The notes: a model not told the origin generated them from the sequence alone. Shown: positions 6,795-13,569, numbered from the stretch's first letter. The stretch is 16,278 nucleotides of DNA from B33-G16 sp046498285 (GCA_046498285.1 JAWOBA010000222.1:1-16278), one strand, 5' to 3'. Made by a program: numbers and translations.

Positions 6795-7334
6795 ATGTCT
6801 CGATTAAAGGAAAAATATAGTAAAGAAGTGGTACCATCTATGACCAAGGAATTTGGTTATAAAAATATCATGGAGGTGCCTAAAATTGAAAAGGTAGTTC
6901 TCAATATGGGCCTTGGTGAAGCAATACATAATATTAAAATATTAGATTCAGCTGCGGAGGAATTGGCCCTCATTGCCGCACAGAGGCCTGTTATTACAAG
7001 AGCTAAAAGGTCCATCGCGAGCTTCAAACTTAGGGAAGGTATGCCCATAGGGTGCATGGTTACCCTGAGGAGGGAGAGGATGTATTATTTTTTGGACAAG
7101 CTTTTTAATGTAGCTCTTCCCAGGGTTAGAGATTTTCGAGGGTTATCAGATAAGGCCTTTGATGGTAGTGGTAATTATACATTAGGCATCAAGGAGCAGA
7201 TTATATTTCCTGAAATCAATTATGATAAGATTGACACCGTCAAAGGGCTTAATATTACTATTGTTACTACGAGCAGGACAGATGCTGAGGGTCGCTTTTT
7301 GCTTGAGAACATGGGATTGCTATTTCGGAGGTAA
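6795..7334 (+). CDS. rplE: 50S ribosomal protein L5 (uL5)
   Basis: 179 residues, as in E. coli. L5 binds 5S rRNA and contacts the P-site tRNA. LKEKYSKEVVPSMTKEFGYKNIMEVPKIEKVVLNMGLGEA is the typical start; RPVITRAKRSIASFKLREGMPIGCMVTLR and DFRGLSDKAFDGSGNYTLGIKEQIIFPEI are the conserved core. The ATG lies after a run of T residues with no Shine-Dalgarno sequence, 106 bp downstream of rplX, where a short gap is usual. It is followed after 15 bp by rpsN. Confidence 0.98.
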   Translation: MSRLKEKYSKEVVPSMTKEFGYKNIMEVPKIEKVVLNMGLGEAIHNIKILDSAAEELALIAAQRPVITRAKRSIASFKLREGMPIGCMVTLRRERMYYFLDKLFNVALPRVRDFRGLSDKAFDGSGNYTLGIKEQIIFPEINYDKIDTVKGLNITIVTTSRTDAEGRFLLENMGLLFRR

Positions 7335-7342
7335 GAGGGGGG
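7335..7342 (+). promoter_or_regulatory. Ribosome binding site deciding the GTG start of rpsN
   Basis: GAGGGGGG begins immediately after the rplE stop and lies seven bases before GTG 7350, the only start that gives the normal AKKSLIAK N-terminus. Confidence 0.8.
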
Positions 7343-7349
7343 TTTTGTA

Positions 7350-7535
7350 GTGGCAAAAAAATCTTTAATTGCAAAGGCAAAGAGAAATCAGAAATTTTCT
7401 ACTCGTACGTATAATAGATGTCCTATTTGTGGTAGAAGTAGGGCTTTTTTAAGGAAGTTTGGGGTTTGCAGGATATGCTTTAGGAATTTGGCTTTAAAGG
7501 GTGATATACCGGGTGTTACGAAATCAAGTTGGTAG
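7350..7535 (+). CDS. rpsN: 30S ribosomal protein S14, short zinc-binding type (uS14, type Z)
   Basis: 61 residues, the length of the short zinc form and not the roughly 100-residue zinc-free form of E. coli. Zinc ligands are Cys24, Cys27, Cys40 and Cys43 in CPICGRSRAFLRKFGVCRIC. S14 is a late-assembling protein of the 30S head. The start is GTG with a strong Shine-Dalgarno sequence. Position between rplE and rpsH is the standard spc order. No second S14 gene is visible in the window, so a zinc-independent backup, if any, is elsewhere. Confidence 0.97.
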   Translation: MAKKSLIAKAKRNQKFSTRTYNRCPICGRSRAFLRKFGVCRICFRNLALKGDIPGVTKSSW

Positions 7536-7557
7536 GTAGGCAAAACGGAGATGTATA

Positions 7558-7956
7558 ATGACAATGACTGACCCTATTGCGGATTTAATAGTTAGAATAA
7601 AGAATGCGATCATGGTCTCATATGATAAAGTGGAGGTTCCATCCTCCAAGATTAAAGTTAATATCGTTAAGATACTTAAATTTGAAGGTTATATACGGAA
7701 TTACAAGTTAATTGATGAGAACACGCAAGGCAGCATAATAATTTATCTAAAATATAATGAGGATAAAACTTCTGTTATTAAAGATATCAAGAGGATAAGT
7801 AAGCCAAGCTGTAGAATATATTCGAGTTGTAAAAAGATACCCAGGACATTAAACGGTCTTGGTATTAATATTGTTTCAACCTCTAAAGGAGTATTGACTG
7901 ATAGAGAGGCAAGAAAAATGGGTGTAGGAGGAGAGATAATTTGCTCTGTTTGGTAA
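7558..7956 (+). CDS. rpsH: 30S ribosomal protein S8 (uS8)
   Basis: 132 residues, a normal S8. S8 binds helix 21 of 16S rRNA and represses the spc operon in E. coli. MTMTDPIADLIVRIKNA and the C-terminal GLGINIVSTSKGVLTDREARKMGVGGEIICSVW are diagnostic. Of two ATGs six bases apart, the first gives the canonical MTMTDP start, with CGGAG about eight bases upstream. No S8-type target hairpin was identified before rplE, where it would be in E. coli. A 177-bp spacer follows the stop. Confidence 0.97.
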   Translation: MTMTDPIADLIVRIKNAIMVSYDKVEVPSSKIKVNIVKILKFEGYIRNYKLIDENTQGSIIIYLKYNEDKTSVIKDIKRISKPSCRIYSSCKKIPRTLNGLGINIVSTSKGVLTDREARKMGVGGEIICSVW

Positions 7957-8133
7957 TAATGGAGAGACTTGGCCCCAGTTTGAGCTCCCTGGTCGAGAGT
8001 TGCCTGCCTCGATACAATCGGTGCGGACGGGCCATCATGCCATATGAATGGCATGAAAAATTATAACTGATAACAATATCATCTCCCCGCCTACAGCGGG
8101 ATAAAAATCTAATACACTGATAAAATATAGATC
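7957..8133. other. 177-bp spacer rpsH-rplF with two hairpins
   Basis: No gene. A perfect 8-bp stem, CATGCCAT (8036-8043) with ATGGCATG (8048-8055), has a 4-nt loop. A second hairpin pairs CCCGC (8086-8090) with GCGGG (8096-8100). Neither is followed by a T-run, so neither is a convincing terminator. The last 30 bases before rplF are A/T-rich without a Shine-Dalgarno sequence. Confidence 0.7.
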
Positions 8134-8676
8134 ATGTCAAGGATAGGTAAAAAGCCGATTACTGTGCCAAAGGAAGTCGAAGTTACGTTTGAGGGAAGAG
8201 TATTGTCTGCCAAAGGTCCTAAAGGACAATTAAGCCGATCTATTCATCCTAAAATAGACTTAACTATAGATGATTCACAGATCGTCGTATCAATTACTGA
8301 TAACTCTAAAGATTCTAAAGCACTTTTTGGTCTTTTTCGCTCACTGATAGACAATATGATTATAGGTGTTAGTGAGGGATTTACAAAGACACTTGAGATA
8401 ATAGGCGTAGGATATCGGGTTGAACTTTCAGGTAATCAATTGGTATGTAATCTAGGTTATTCAAATCCTATTAAATATGAAATTCCAAGCGGTATAGAGG
8501 TTAAGCTGGATAAGAAAAATACGGTAATTTTGAGCGGCATAGATAAAGAGCTCGTAGGAATTACAGCGGCTAAAATTAGAGCTTTTAGGCCCCCAGAGCC
8601 GTATAAAGGGAAAGGTGTTAAATATTTTGATGAGAAGGTGAGACGAAAAGCCGGAAAAACTGCTGCAAAGGCATAG
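8134..8676 (+). CDS. rplF: 50S ribosomal protein L6 (uL6)
   Basis: 180 residues, normal for L6, which sits near the GTPase-associated centre. Two L6 domains are visible: residues from about 10 to 80 (KPITVPKEVEV, VLSAKGPKGQLSRSIHP), and about 88 to 165 (TKTLEIIGVGYRVEL, then GIDKELVGITAAKIRAFRPPEPYKGKGVKY). The ATG start gives MSRIGKKPI but has no Shine-Dalgarno sequence. The gene is isolated by 177 bp upstream and 359 bp downstream, an uncommon situation in the middle of the spc operon. Confidence 0.98.
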   Translation: MSRIGKKPITVPKEVEVTFEGRVLSAKGPKGQLSRSIHPKIDLTIDDSQIVVSITDNSKDSKALFGLFRSLIDNMIIGVSEGFTKTLEIIGVGYRVELSGNQLVCNLGYSNPIKYEIPSGIEVKLDKKNTVILSGIDKELVGITAAKIRAFRPPEPYKGKGVKYFDEKVRRKAGKTAAKA

Positions 8677-9035
8677 AATTGGGTTTTTGTAACTATTCAG
8701 CCACAGATTTACCCCGTTACATAGTAAATATAGGCATCATCACTTTTAGAACATAGAGTTATTAAGGGCTGAATTAAAAAATTTCATGTTTTTTACTGAA
8801 CGGGGTGAACACAGATAAACCCGGATACGTTTGAATATAAAGAAATAACAGATAGTATTCTTAGAAGTTTTTGTGAAGTTTAGAATGAACCTGGTATTTG
8901 TATATCATAATAAAAAAACATCCTTCCAGCCCGTAAGGCACCCAGACCGGAGGGGATAATCAGCGTGGATCGGTGGCTTAGTAGTTACATTTTTTTTACT
9001 GTATATTCATTATAATCCTTAGGGAAGAAAACAAA
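8677..9035. other. 359-bp non-coding spacer rplF-rplR
   Basis: No gene on either strand. Two 8-bp inverted pairs interleave: ATTCAGCC (8695-8702) with GGCTGAAT (8767-8774), and ACCCCGTT (8711-8718) with AACGGGGT (8799-8806). A TATAAT occurs at 9011-9016. The best upstream partner, TTACAT (8985-8990), is 20 bp away, longer than usual, so a promoter here is only a possibility. The last bases contain AGGGAAG, the rplR ribosome binding site. Confidence 0.55.
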
Positions 9036-9383
9036 TTGGCTCATTTGAAAAGAAAGAAGAGTGCAAAAAGAAAAATACAAGGGAAACCCGAGAGACCACG
9101 TTTGACGGTTTTTAAGTCATCAAGGCATATATATGCCCAGATCATAGATGACAGCACAGGGAAAACTCTGGTAACAGCTTCAACCATCTCAAAGGATCTT
9201 AAGTCTAAAACTGAAGGTATCAGCGGCAATACAAAAGGCGCTGCAGTGATTGGCGAGGCCCTTGCAAAGAAAGGTGTAGAAAAGGGTATTAAGGACGTTG
9301 TTTTTGATCGGAATATCTTTCGCTTTCATGGTCGTGTCAAGGCACTTGCTGAGGCTGCAAGAGAGAAAGGTTTAAAGTTTTAG
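9036..9383 (+). CDS. rplR: 50S ribosomal protein L18 (uL18)
   Basis: 115 residues, slightly short for L18, which carries 5S rRNA into the central protuberance together with L5. The basic N-terminus LKRKKSAKRKIQGKPERPRLTVFKSSRHIYAQIIDD and the ending VFDRNIFRFHGRVKALAEAAREKGLKF are diagnostic. The start is TTG at 9036 with AGGGAAG about eight bases upstream. A few bacteria-typical residues (RR..RIRxKI) are trimmed at the N-terminus, so an upstream non-standard start cannot be excluded. The stop is followed within 6 bp by a heptad repeat array. Confidence 0.95.
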   Translation: MAHLKRKKSAKRKIQGKPERPRLTVFKSSRHIYAQIIDDSTGKTLVTASTISKDLKSKTEGISGNTKGAAVIGEALAKKGVEKGIKDVVFDRNIFRFHGRVKALAEAAREKGLKF

Positions 9384-9388
9384 TTACC

Positions 9389-9480
9389 TGAAACTTGAAG
9401 CTCGAAACTGGATAAATGAAATAATCCACCTACGTAATGAGCGGGAAGTATCAAGCTTCAAATTTCGAATATCAAGTTTC
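9389..9480. repeat. Inverted pair of 7-bp repeat arrays, copy 2 (rplR-rpsE spacer)
   Basis: The left arm has three 7-bp units (TGAAACT, TGAAGCT, CGAAACT; 9389-9409). The right arm has four (AAGCTTC, AAATTTC, GAATATC, AAGTTTC; 9453-9480). Segments 9390-9409 and 9461-9480 are inverted copies at 16 of 20 positions. The core contains TACGTAA, as in copy 1. The element begins 6 bp after the rplR stop and ends 7 bp before the rpsE Shine-Dalgarno sequence, so it fills nearly all of the gap. Confidence 0.75.
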
Positions 9481-9487
9481 AAATTAA

Positions 9488-9495
9488 AAGGAGAA
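9488..9495 (+). promoter_or_regulatory. Ribosome binding site deciding the TTG start of rpsE
   Basis: AAGGAGAA ends about six bases before TTG 9500. No ATG or GTG nearby would give a complete S5 N-terminus. Confidence 0.85.
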
Positions 9496-9499
9496 CTAA

Positions 9500-9997
9500 T
9501 TGATAAAAGCAGATGAAGATGCTCAATTAATTGAGAAGGTTGTTTATATCAATAGAGTTGCAAAAGTTGTAAAGGGGGGGCGTAGATTTTCCTTTAGCGC
9601 TATCGTAGTTGTTGGAGATGGGAAGGGCATGGTAGGCGTGGGTCTTGGAAAAGCAAATGAGGTACCGGAGGCTATAAGAAAGGGAGGAGAAGGGGCCAGG
9701 AAGGATATGAGGCCGATTTCAATCCTCGAAGATTCTATATCATATAGTGTAATCGGTGTCTTCGGGGCGAGCTCCGTTCTGCTCAAACCGGCTCGGCCAG
9801 GAACTGGTATTATAGCTGGAGGTCCTGTTAGGGCAGTTTTAGAGGTGGCTGGTATTCGGAACATCGTTAGCAAATGCTTACGCTCGCATAATCCCCATAA
9901 TTTGGTCAGGGCTACCATTAATGGGCTCATGTCATTGAGATTGCCAGGGGAGATAGCAAGATCAAGGGGGAAGGCTGTAGAAGAAATTTTAACCTGA
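9500..9997 (+). CDS. rpsE: 30S ribosomal protein S5 (uS5)
   Basis: 165 residues. S5 lies at the mRNA entry side and influences decoding accuracy. The N-terminal double-stranded RNA-binding-like domain (about 10-75) contains LIEKVVYINRVAKVVKGGRRFSFSAIVVVGDGKGMVGVGLGKANEVPEAI; the C-terminal domain (about 80-155) has RPGTGIIAGGPVRAVLEVAGIRNIVSK. The start is TTG with a strong Shine-Dalgarno sequence. Only 26 bp follow before rplO, leaving no room for the rpmD (L30) gene found there in many bacteria. Confidence 0.98.
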   Translation: MIKADEDAQLIEKVVYINRVAKVVKGGRRFSFSAIVVVGDGKGMVGVGLGKANEVPEAIRKGGEGARKDMRPISILEDSISYSVIGVFGASSVLLKPARPGTGIIAGGPVRAVLEVAGIRNIVSKCLRSHNPHNLVRATINGLMSLRLPGEIARSRGKAVEEILT

Positions 9998-10023
9998 ACG
10001 CGGCTGAGTTTGCAGGAGTTTAT

Positions 10024-10461
10024 ATGAAGTTGCATGAATTGAGACTGCCAAATGGTTCGAGGAAAAAAAGAAAAAGAATCGGCAGGGGAAAAGGCACGGG
10101 AAGCGGAGAGACCGCAGGGAAAGGTACAAAAGGGCAAAACGCACGTTCTGGTGGAGGTGTCCATTTAGGATTTGAAGGTGGACAAATGCCTTTACAGAGG
10201 AGAATTCCTAAACGGGGCTTTACAAATATTTTTAAGAAGCAGTATGAGATTATTAATATAAAGGATCTCCAGCAGTTCAAGCCAGAGGAAGTGATCAACC
10301 GTGACACATTGATTGCAAAGGGTTTGGTAAAAAAGTCTTGGGAAATTAAACTTTTGGGAAAAGGTGAACTATCTACTCCGCTCAAGCTAAAGGTAAATAA
10401 GGCCAGCCAGGCAGCAAAAAAAAAGATTGAGTCTGTCGGTGGCGAGATAGAGATCGATTAA
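10024..10461 (+). CDS. rplO: 50S ribosomal protein L15 (uL15)
   Basis: 145 residues, normal. L15 is a late 50S assembly protein with a long basic N-terminal extension threading into 23S rRNA. MKLHELRLPNGSRKKRKRIGRGKGTGSGETAGKGTKGQNARSGGG is the signature, followed by FEGGQMPLQRRIPKRGF and a globular C-terminal part with LLGKGELSTPLKLKVNKAS. The ATG has GCAGGAG about five bases upstream. It precedes secY by 47 bp, the usual rplO-secY pairing. Confidence 0.98.
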   Translation: MKLHELRLPNGSRKKRKRIGRGKGTGSGETAGKGTKGQNARSGGGVHLGFEGGQMPLQRRIPKRGFTNIFKKQYEIINIKDLQQFKPEEVINRDTLIAKGLVKKSWEIKLLGKGELSTPLKLKVNKASQAAKKKIESVGGEIEID

Positions 10462-10508
10462 ATAAGCACGGCTAAGGGTTAACATTCCATGGCGAACAAG
10501 GTTTAGAA

Positions 10509-11822
10509 ATGATTGGCGGTTTTCAAAATATCACAAAGATTCCCGAGTTAAAAAAGAGGATACTTGTTTCCTTCTTATTGCTGGCCGTTTACAGGCTTGG
10601 GTGTCATATTCCAACGCCTGGTATTGACTCGGCAGCCTTGGCTTCTTTCTTTAGTGAAAGACAGGGAACACTGTTCGGTCTCTTTAATATGTTTTCAGGT
10701 GGGGCCTTAGAAAGGCTATCGGTTATGGCTTTAGGCATCATGCCCTACATTAGTGCGGCCATTATCCTTGAGCTCCTCACCGTGGTGATTCCTTATTTAG
10801 AGAAATTAAAAAAGGAGGGAGAATCCGGGCGAAAAAAGATTACGCGATATACACGCTATGGGACAGTAATACTCAGTCTTATACAGGGTCTTGGCATATC
10901 AGTTGGTCTTGAAAGCATGACGAGCCCTGAAGGAGCCTTGATTGTTCCTGTAGGTGGGTGGGGCTTTAGGTTGATGACTATGATAACATTATCTGCCGGT
11001 ACGACTTTTTTGATGTGGCTTGGTGAACAGATAACAGAGAGGGGAATCGGAAACGGTATTTCATTGATTATCTTTGCAGGGATTGTGGCCAGGTTACCCT
11101 CAGCTATTTCCAATTCATTTCGCCTGATGAGTACTGGAGAGATGAGCCCTTTTTTTGGGCTTATTCTAGTCATTTTTATGGTAGGAATTGTTGGGGTTAT
11201 TGTTTTTGTTGAAAGAGGCCAAAGACGGATACCGGTTCAGTATGCAAAAAGGGTCATAGGAAGAAAGATGTATGGAGGGCAAAGCACCCATCTTCCGTTA
11301 AAGGTTAATACTGCGGGCGTTATTCCCCCGATATTTGCCTCTTCTATTATTATGTTTCCAGCAACCATAGCAGGTTTTTTAAACGTTGAACAGATTGGCT
11401 GGCTTCAGGCTATTGTAAACTCTTTGGCACCGGGCCGTCTAATATATACCTTAATTTATGTAGGATTTATAATATTCTTTTGCTATTTTTATACGGCCAT
11501 TCATTTCAATCCCACCGAGGTTGCAGATAATATGAAAAAGTATGGTGGATTTGTACCCGGCATTAGACCTGGAAGAAGCACGGCCGAGTATATCGATAAA
11601 GTACTCACAAGAATAACATTCAGTGGAGCTATTTACGTATCCGTTATATGTATTTTGCCTGAAATGTTAATTTACAGATTGAACGTTCCTTTTTATTTTG
11701 GAGGGACTGCCCTTTTGATTGTAGTTGGTGTAGGGATGGATACTATTACCCAAATCGAGAGCCACCTATTGACCAGGCATTATGAGGGTTTTATGAAGAA
11801 AGGATTAAAAAGCGTGAGATAG
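10509..11822 (+). CDS. secY: Preprotein translocase subunit SecY
   Basis: 437 residues, a typical SecY. It forms the protein-conducting channel in the inner membrane with SecE and SecG. Ten hydrophobic segments can be seen, beginning with RILVSFLLLAVYRLG (about 18-32). Conserved features include PTPGID, the plug region after it, MALGIMPYISAAIILELL (about 75-92), ITERGIGNGISLIIFAGI (about 178-195), and the cytosolic loop GQRRIPVQYAKR that contacts SecA and the ribosome. PGRSTAEYIDKVLTRITFSGA is the last large loop. A weak AAGG lies seven bases before the ATG. It is followed by rpmJ after only 3 bp; adk and map, often located here, are missing. Confidence 0.98.
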   Translation: MIGGFQNITKIPELKKRILVSFLLLAVYRLGCHIPTPGIDSAALASFFSERQGTLFGLFNMFSGGALERLSVMALGIMPYISAAIILELLTVVIPYLEKLKKEGESGRKKITRYTRYGTVILSLIQGLGISVGLESMTSPEGALIVPVGGWGFRLMTMITLSAGTTFLMWLGEQITERGIGNGISLIIFAGIVARLPSAISNSFRLMSTGEMSPFFGLILVIFMVGIVGVIVFVERGQRRIPVQYAKRVIGRKMYGGQSTHLPLKVNTAGVIPPIFASSIIMFPATIAGFLNVEQIGWLQAIVNSLAPGRLIYTLIYVGFIIFFCYFYTAIHFNPTEVADNMKKYGGFVPGIRPGRSTAEYIDKVLTRITFSGAIYVSVICILPEMLIYRLNVPFYFGGTALLIVVGVGMDTITQIESHLLTRHYEGFMKKGLKSVR

Positions 11823-11825
11823 ATT

Positions 11826-11939
11826 ATGAAGGTTAGGTCATCCGTAAAAAAAAGGTGCAAGAACTGCAAGATAGTGAAGAGAAAAGGTGTGCTTAGGGTG
11901 ATATGCACTAATCCTCGGCATAAACAGAGACAGGGATAA
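11826..11939 (+). CDS. rpmJ: 50S ribosomal protein L36 (bL36), zinc-binding type
   Basis: A 37-residue protein, the standard L36 size. MKVRSSVKKRCKNCKIVKRK is followed by GVLRVICTNPRHKQRQG. Zinc ligands are Cys11, Cys14, Cys27 and His32, so it is the C+ form. L36 binds 23S rRNA near the base of the L7/L12 stalk region. Its ATG lies 3 bp after the secY stop without its own Shine-Dalgarno sequence, so it is likely translated by coupling with secY. In many bacteria infA precedes it; here it does not. A 103-bp spacer follows. Confidence 0.96.
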   Translation: MKVRSSVKKRCKNCKIVKRKGVLRVICTNPRHKQRQG

Positions 11940-12042
11940 TTGTGTGTTTAATGGTTTCATTGGGTTCATATGATTTTAGCCAAATAGATGCAATAAACAC
12001 AAATAACCCAACAAACCCGAGAAACTGCTAAAGGAGACGATA
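11940..12042. other. 103-bp spacer rpmJ-rpsM with short inverted words
   Basis: No gene. TGTGTTTA (11943-11950) is complementary to TAAACACA (11994-12001), and TTGGGTT (11960-11966) to AACCCAA (12005-12011). The two pairs interleave, as do those in the rplF-rplR spacer. The purine-rich Shine-Dalgarno sequence of rpsM follows at the right end. Confidence 0.5.
12030..12037 (+). promoter_or_regulatory. Ribosome binding site deciding the TTG start of rpsM
   Basis: AAAGGAGA lies about six bases before TTG 12043. The TTG yields the invariant MARIAGIDLP. Confidence 0.85.
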
Positions 12043-12411
12043 TTGGCCAGGATTGCTGGTATTGATTTACCAAAGGGAAAGAGAGTGGAGATAGCTTTGA
12101 CCTATATCTATGGTATAGGCAAAAGTAGTGCTCAGAACATTTTGAAGACCGCAGGGATGGATTTTAATACCAAGTCTGATCAGCTAACTGAAGAAGAAGT
12201 AAATAGCATAAGAAAAATTATTGATGAAAACTATAAGGTCGAGGGAGACCTAAGACGTGAAATATCCATGAATATAAAACGCCTGATGGATATGGGATGC
12301 TATAGGGGATTAAGACACAGGAAAGGACTTCCAGCAAGAGGCCAGAGAACTCATACCAATGCACGAACAAGGAAGGGACCGAGAAGGATAATTGGAAAAC
12401 GAAAAAAATAA
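12043..12411 (+). CDS. rpsM: 30S ribosomal protein S13 (uS13)
   Basis: 122 residues. S13 is in the 30S head and contacts the P-site tRNA and the 50S subunit. MARIAGIDLPKGKRVEIALTYIYGIGKSSAQNIL contains the helix-two-turn-helix; the C-terminal tail GCYRGLRHRKGLPARGQRTHTNARTRKGPRR is strongly conserved and basic. The start is TTG with a good Shine-Dalgarno sequence. The alpha-operon order rpsM, rpsK, rpsD, rpoA, rplQ begins here. The gap to rpsK is 15 bp. Confidence 0.98.
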   Translation: MARIAGIDLPKGKRVEIALTYIYGIGKSSAQNILKTAGMDFNTKSDQLTEEEVNSIRKIIDENYKVEGDLRREISMNIKRLMDMGCYRGLRHRKGLPARGQRTHTNARTRKGPRRIIGKRKK

Positions 12412-12426
12412 ACCTGTGGAGGGCTA

Positions 12427-12822
12427 ATGGCCAAGGAAAGCAAAAAGACCAGTAAAGGTAAAAAAGAAAAGAAGGTTGTATACACGGGGATTGTCCATAT
12501 TCAATCTACATTTAATAATACTATTGTTACCATTACTGATATGAATGGAAATGTAATAGCTTCGTCAAGTCCGGGACAGGTAGGTTTTAAAGGTTCTCGA
12601 AAAAGCACTCCTTTCGCTGCCCAATTGGCAGCAAAAACCGCATTAAAAAACGCGATGTCCTTGGGATTGAAAACTGCCGAAGTTCGTATTAAAGGTCCTG
12701 GAGTTGGAAGGGAGGCAGCCTTAAGGGCACTGCAAGTGGATGGTTTTTCCGTTACCATGATCAGAGATGTGACTCCGATTCCTCATAATGGTTGCAGACC
12801 ACCAAAGAGGAGACGAGTATAA
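12427..12822 (+). CDS. rpsK: 30S ribosomal protein S11 (uS11)
   Basis: 131 residues. S11 forms part of the platform and the E-site mRNA path. The N-terminus is lysine-rich (KESKKTSKGKKEKK), followed by VYTGIVHIQSTFNNTIVTITDMNGNVIASSSPGQVGFKGSRKSTPFAAQ, and it ends with the hallmark DVTPIPHNGCRPPKRRRV. The ATG is preceded by GTGGAGGG with about five bases spacing. Coupled tightly to rpsM, but 117 bp separate it from rpsD. That gap has no identified motif beyond a short TTGCCC/GGGCAA inverted pair and the rpsD ribosome binding site. Confidence 0.98.
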   Translation: MAKESKKTSKGKKEKKVVYTGIVHIQSTFNNTIVTITDMNGNVIASSSPGQVGFKGSRKSTPFAAQLAAKTALKNAMSLGLKTAEVRIKGPGVGREAALRALQVDGFSVTMIRDVTPIPHNGCRPPKRRRV

Positions 12823-12925
12823 ACTATCATACTGTCAGTTGTTTGTTGCCCCTTTTCTACAGTTAAAGAAAATACGGATATTTTGGAGGGAAAAACAGAT
12901 TGTTAACAGAAAGCATAGGGCAATT

Positions 12926-12933
12926 GAGGAGGT
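12926..12933 (+). promoter_or_regulatory. Ribosome binding site deciding the TTG start of rpsD
   Basis: GAGGAGGT, near the ideal anti-16S complement, ends six bases before TTG 12940. An upstream ATG at 12788 runs in another frame. Confidence 0.85.
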
Positions 12934-12939
12934 ACAATA

Positions 12940-13569
12940 TTGGCGCGATATACTGAGTCTGCATGCAGGTTGTGCAGACGAGAAAACCTTAAACTATTTC
13001 TAAAGGGTGATAGGTGTTACACTGACAAATGCGCCTTTGAGCGGCGATCTTATGCTCCAGGCCAGCATGGACAAAGGAGAGGCGGAAAAACTTCTGATTA
13101 CGGCCTACAGCTTCGGGAAAAACAAAAAGCAAAGAGAATTTATGGGGTATTAGAAAAACAATTTCGAAGGTATTATGTAAGGGCCGATAAGCAGAAGGGT
13201 ATTACGGGTACAAATCTTTTGGTCTTGTTAGAGCGCCGATTGGATAATATTGTATATCGTATGGGATTTGCCTCGTCCAGGGATCAGGCCAGACAGCTGG
13301 TTCTGCATAATCATTTTACCGTGAATGGGAGAAAGGTAAATATACCATCTTTCCAGGTAAAAAAAGGGGATGTCATAGAGGTAAAAGAAAAGAGCTGGAA
13401 GATCCCTGTTATTTTGGAGGCAAAAGAGACATTTGTGAGGCGAGAAATACCCGCATGGTTAGAGATTGATGGAGATAATTATCGGGGGGTAGTTCAGGCT
13501 TTTCCAAATCGTGAAGAGTTGACTATGCCTATTAATGAACAACTTATCGTTGAATTGTATTCCAAATAG
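12940..13569 (+). CDS. rpsD: 30S ribosomal protein S4, zinc-binding type (uS4)
   Basis: 209 residues. S4 initiates 30S body assembly and in E. coli represses the alpha operon by binding a pseudoknot in the rpsM leader. The N-terminus has Cys9, Cys12, Cys26 and Cys31 (CRLC..CYTDKC), the zinc-binding C+ version. RRSYAPGQHGQRRGGKTSDYGLQLREKQKAKRIYG is conserved, and the S4 RNA-binding domain lies at about residues 99-162 (RRLDNIVYRMGFASSRDQARQLVLHNHFTVNGRKVNIPS). The start is TTG. A 479-bp spacer with inserted repeats parts it from rpoA, which is usually within tens of bases. Confidence 0.98.
   Translation: MARYTESACRLCRRENLKLFLKGDRCYTDKCAFERRSYAPGQHGQRRGGKTSDYGLQLREKQKAKRIYGVLEKQFRRYYVRADKQKGITGTNLLVLLERRLDNIVYRMGFASSRDQARQLVLHNHFTVNGRKVNIPSFQVKKGDVIEVKEKSWKIPVILEAKETFVRREIPAWLEIDGDNYRGVVQAFPNREELTMPINEQLIVELYSK

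Noticed and set aside
8036..8055. Perfect 8-bp hairpin after rpsH as a terminator
   Set aside because: It is followed by an A-run, not a T-run, on the + strand, and the downstream rplF is an essential part of the same cluster.
9011..9016. TATAAT as a promoter for rplR
   Set aside because: The nearest -35-like hexamer is 20 bp away and the region is A/T-rich, so the match is likely by chance; not listed as a feature.
9544..10164. 206-residue open frame on the - strand
   Set aside because: It is antisense to rpsE and rplO, whose products are unmistakable; the open frame follows from their codon bias.
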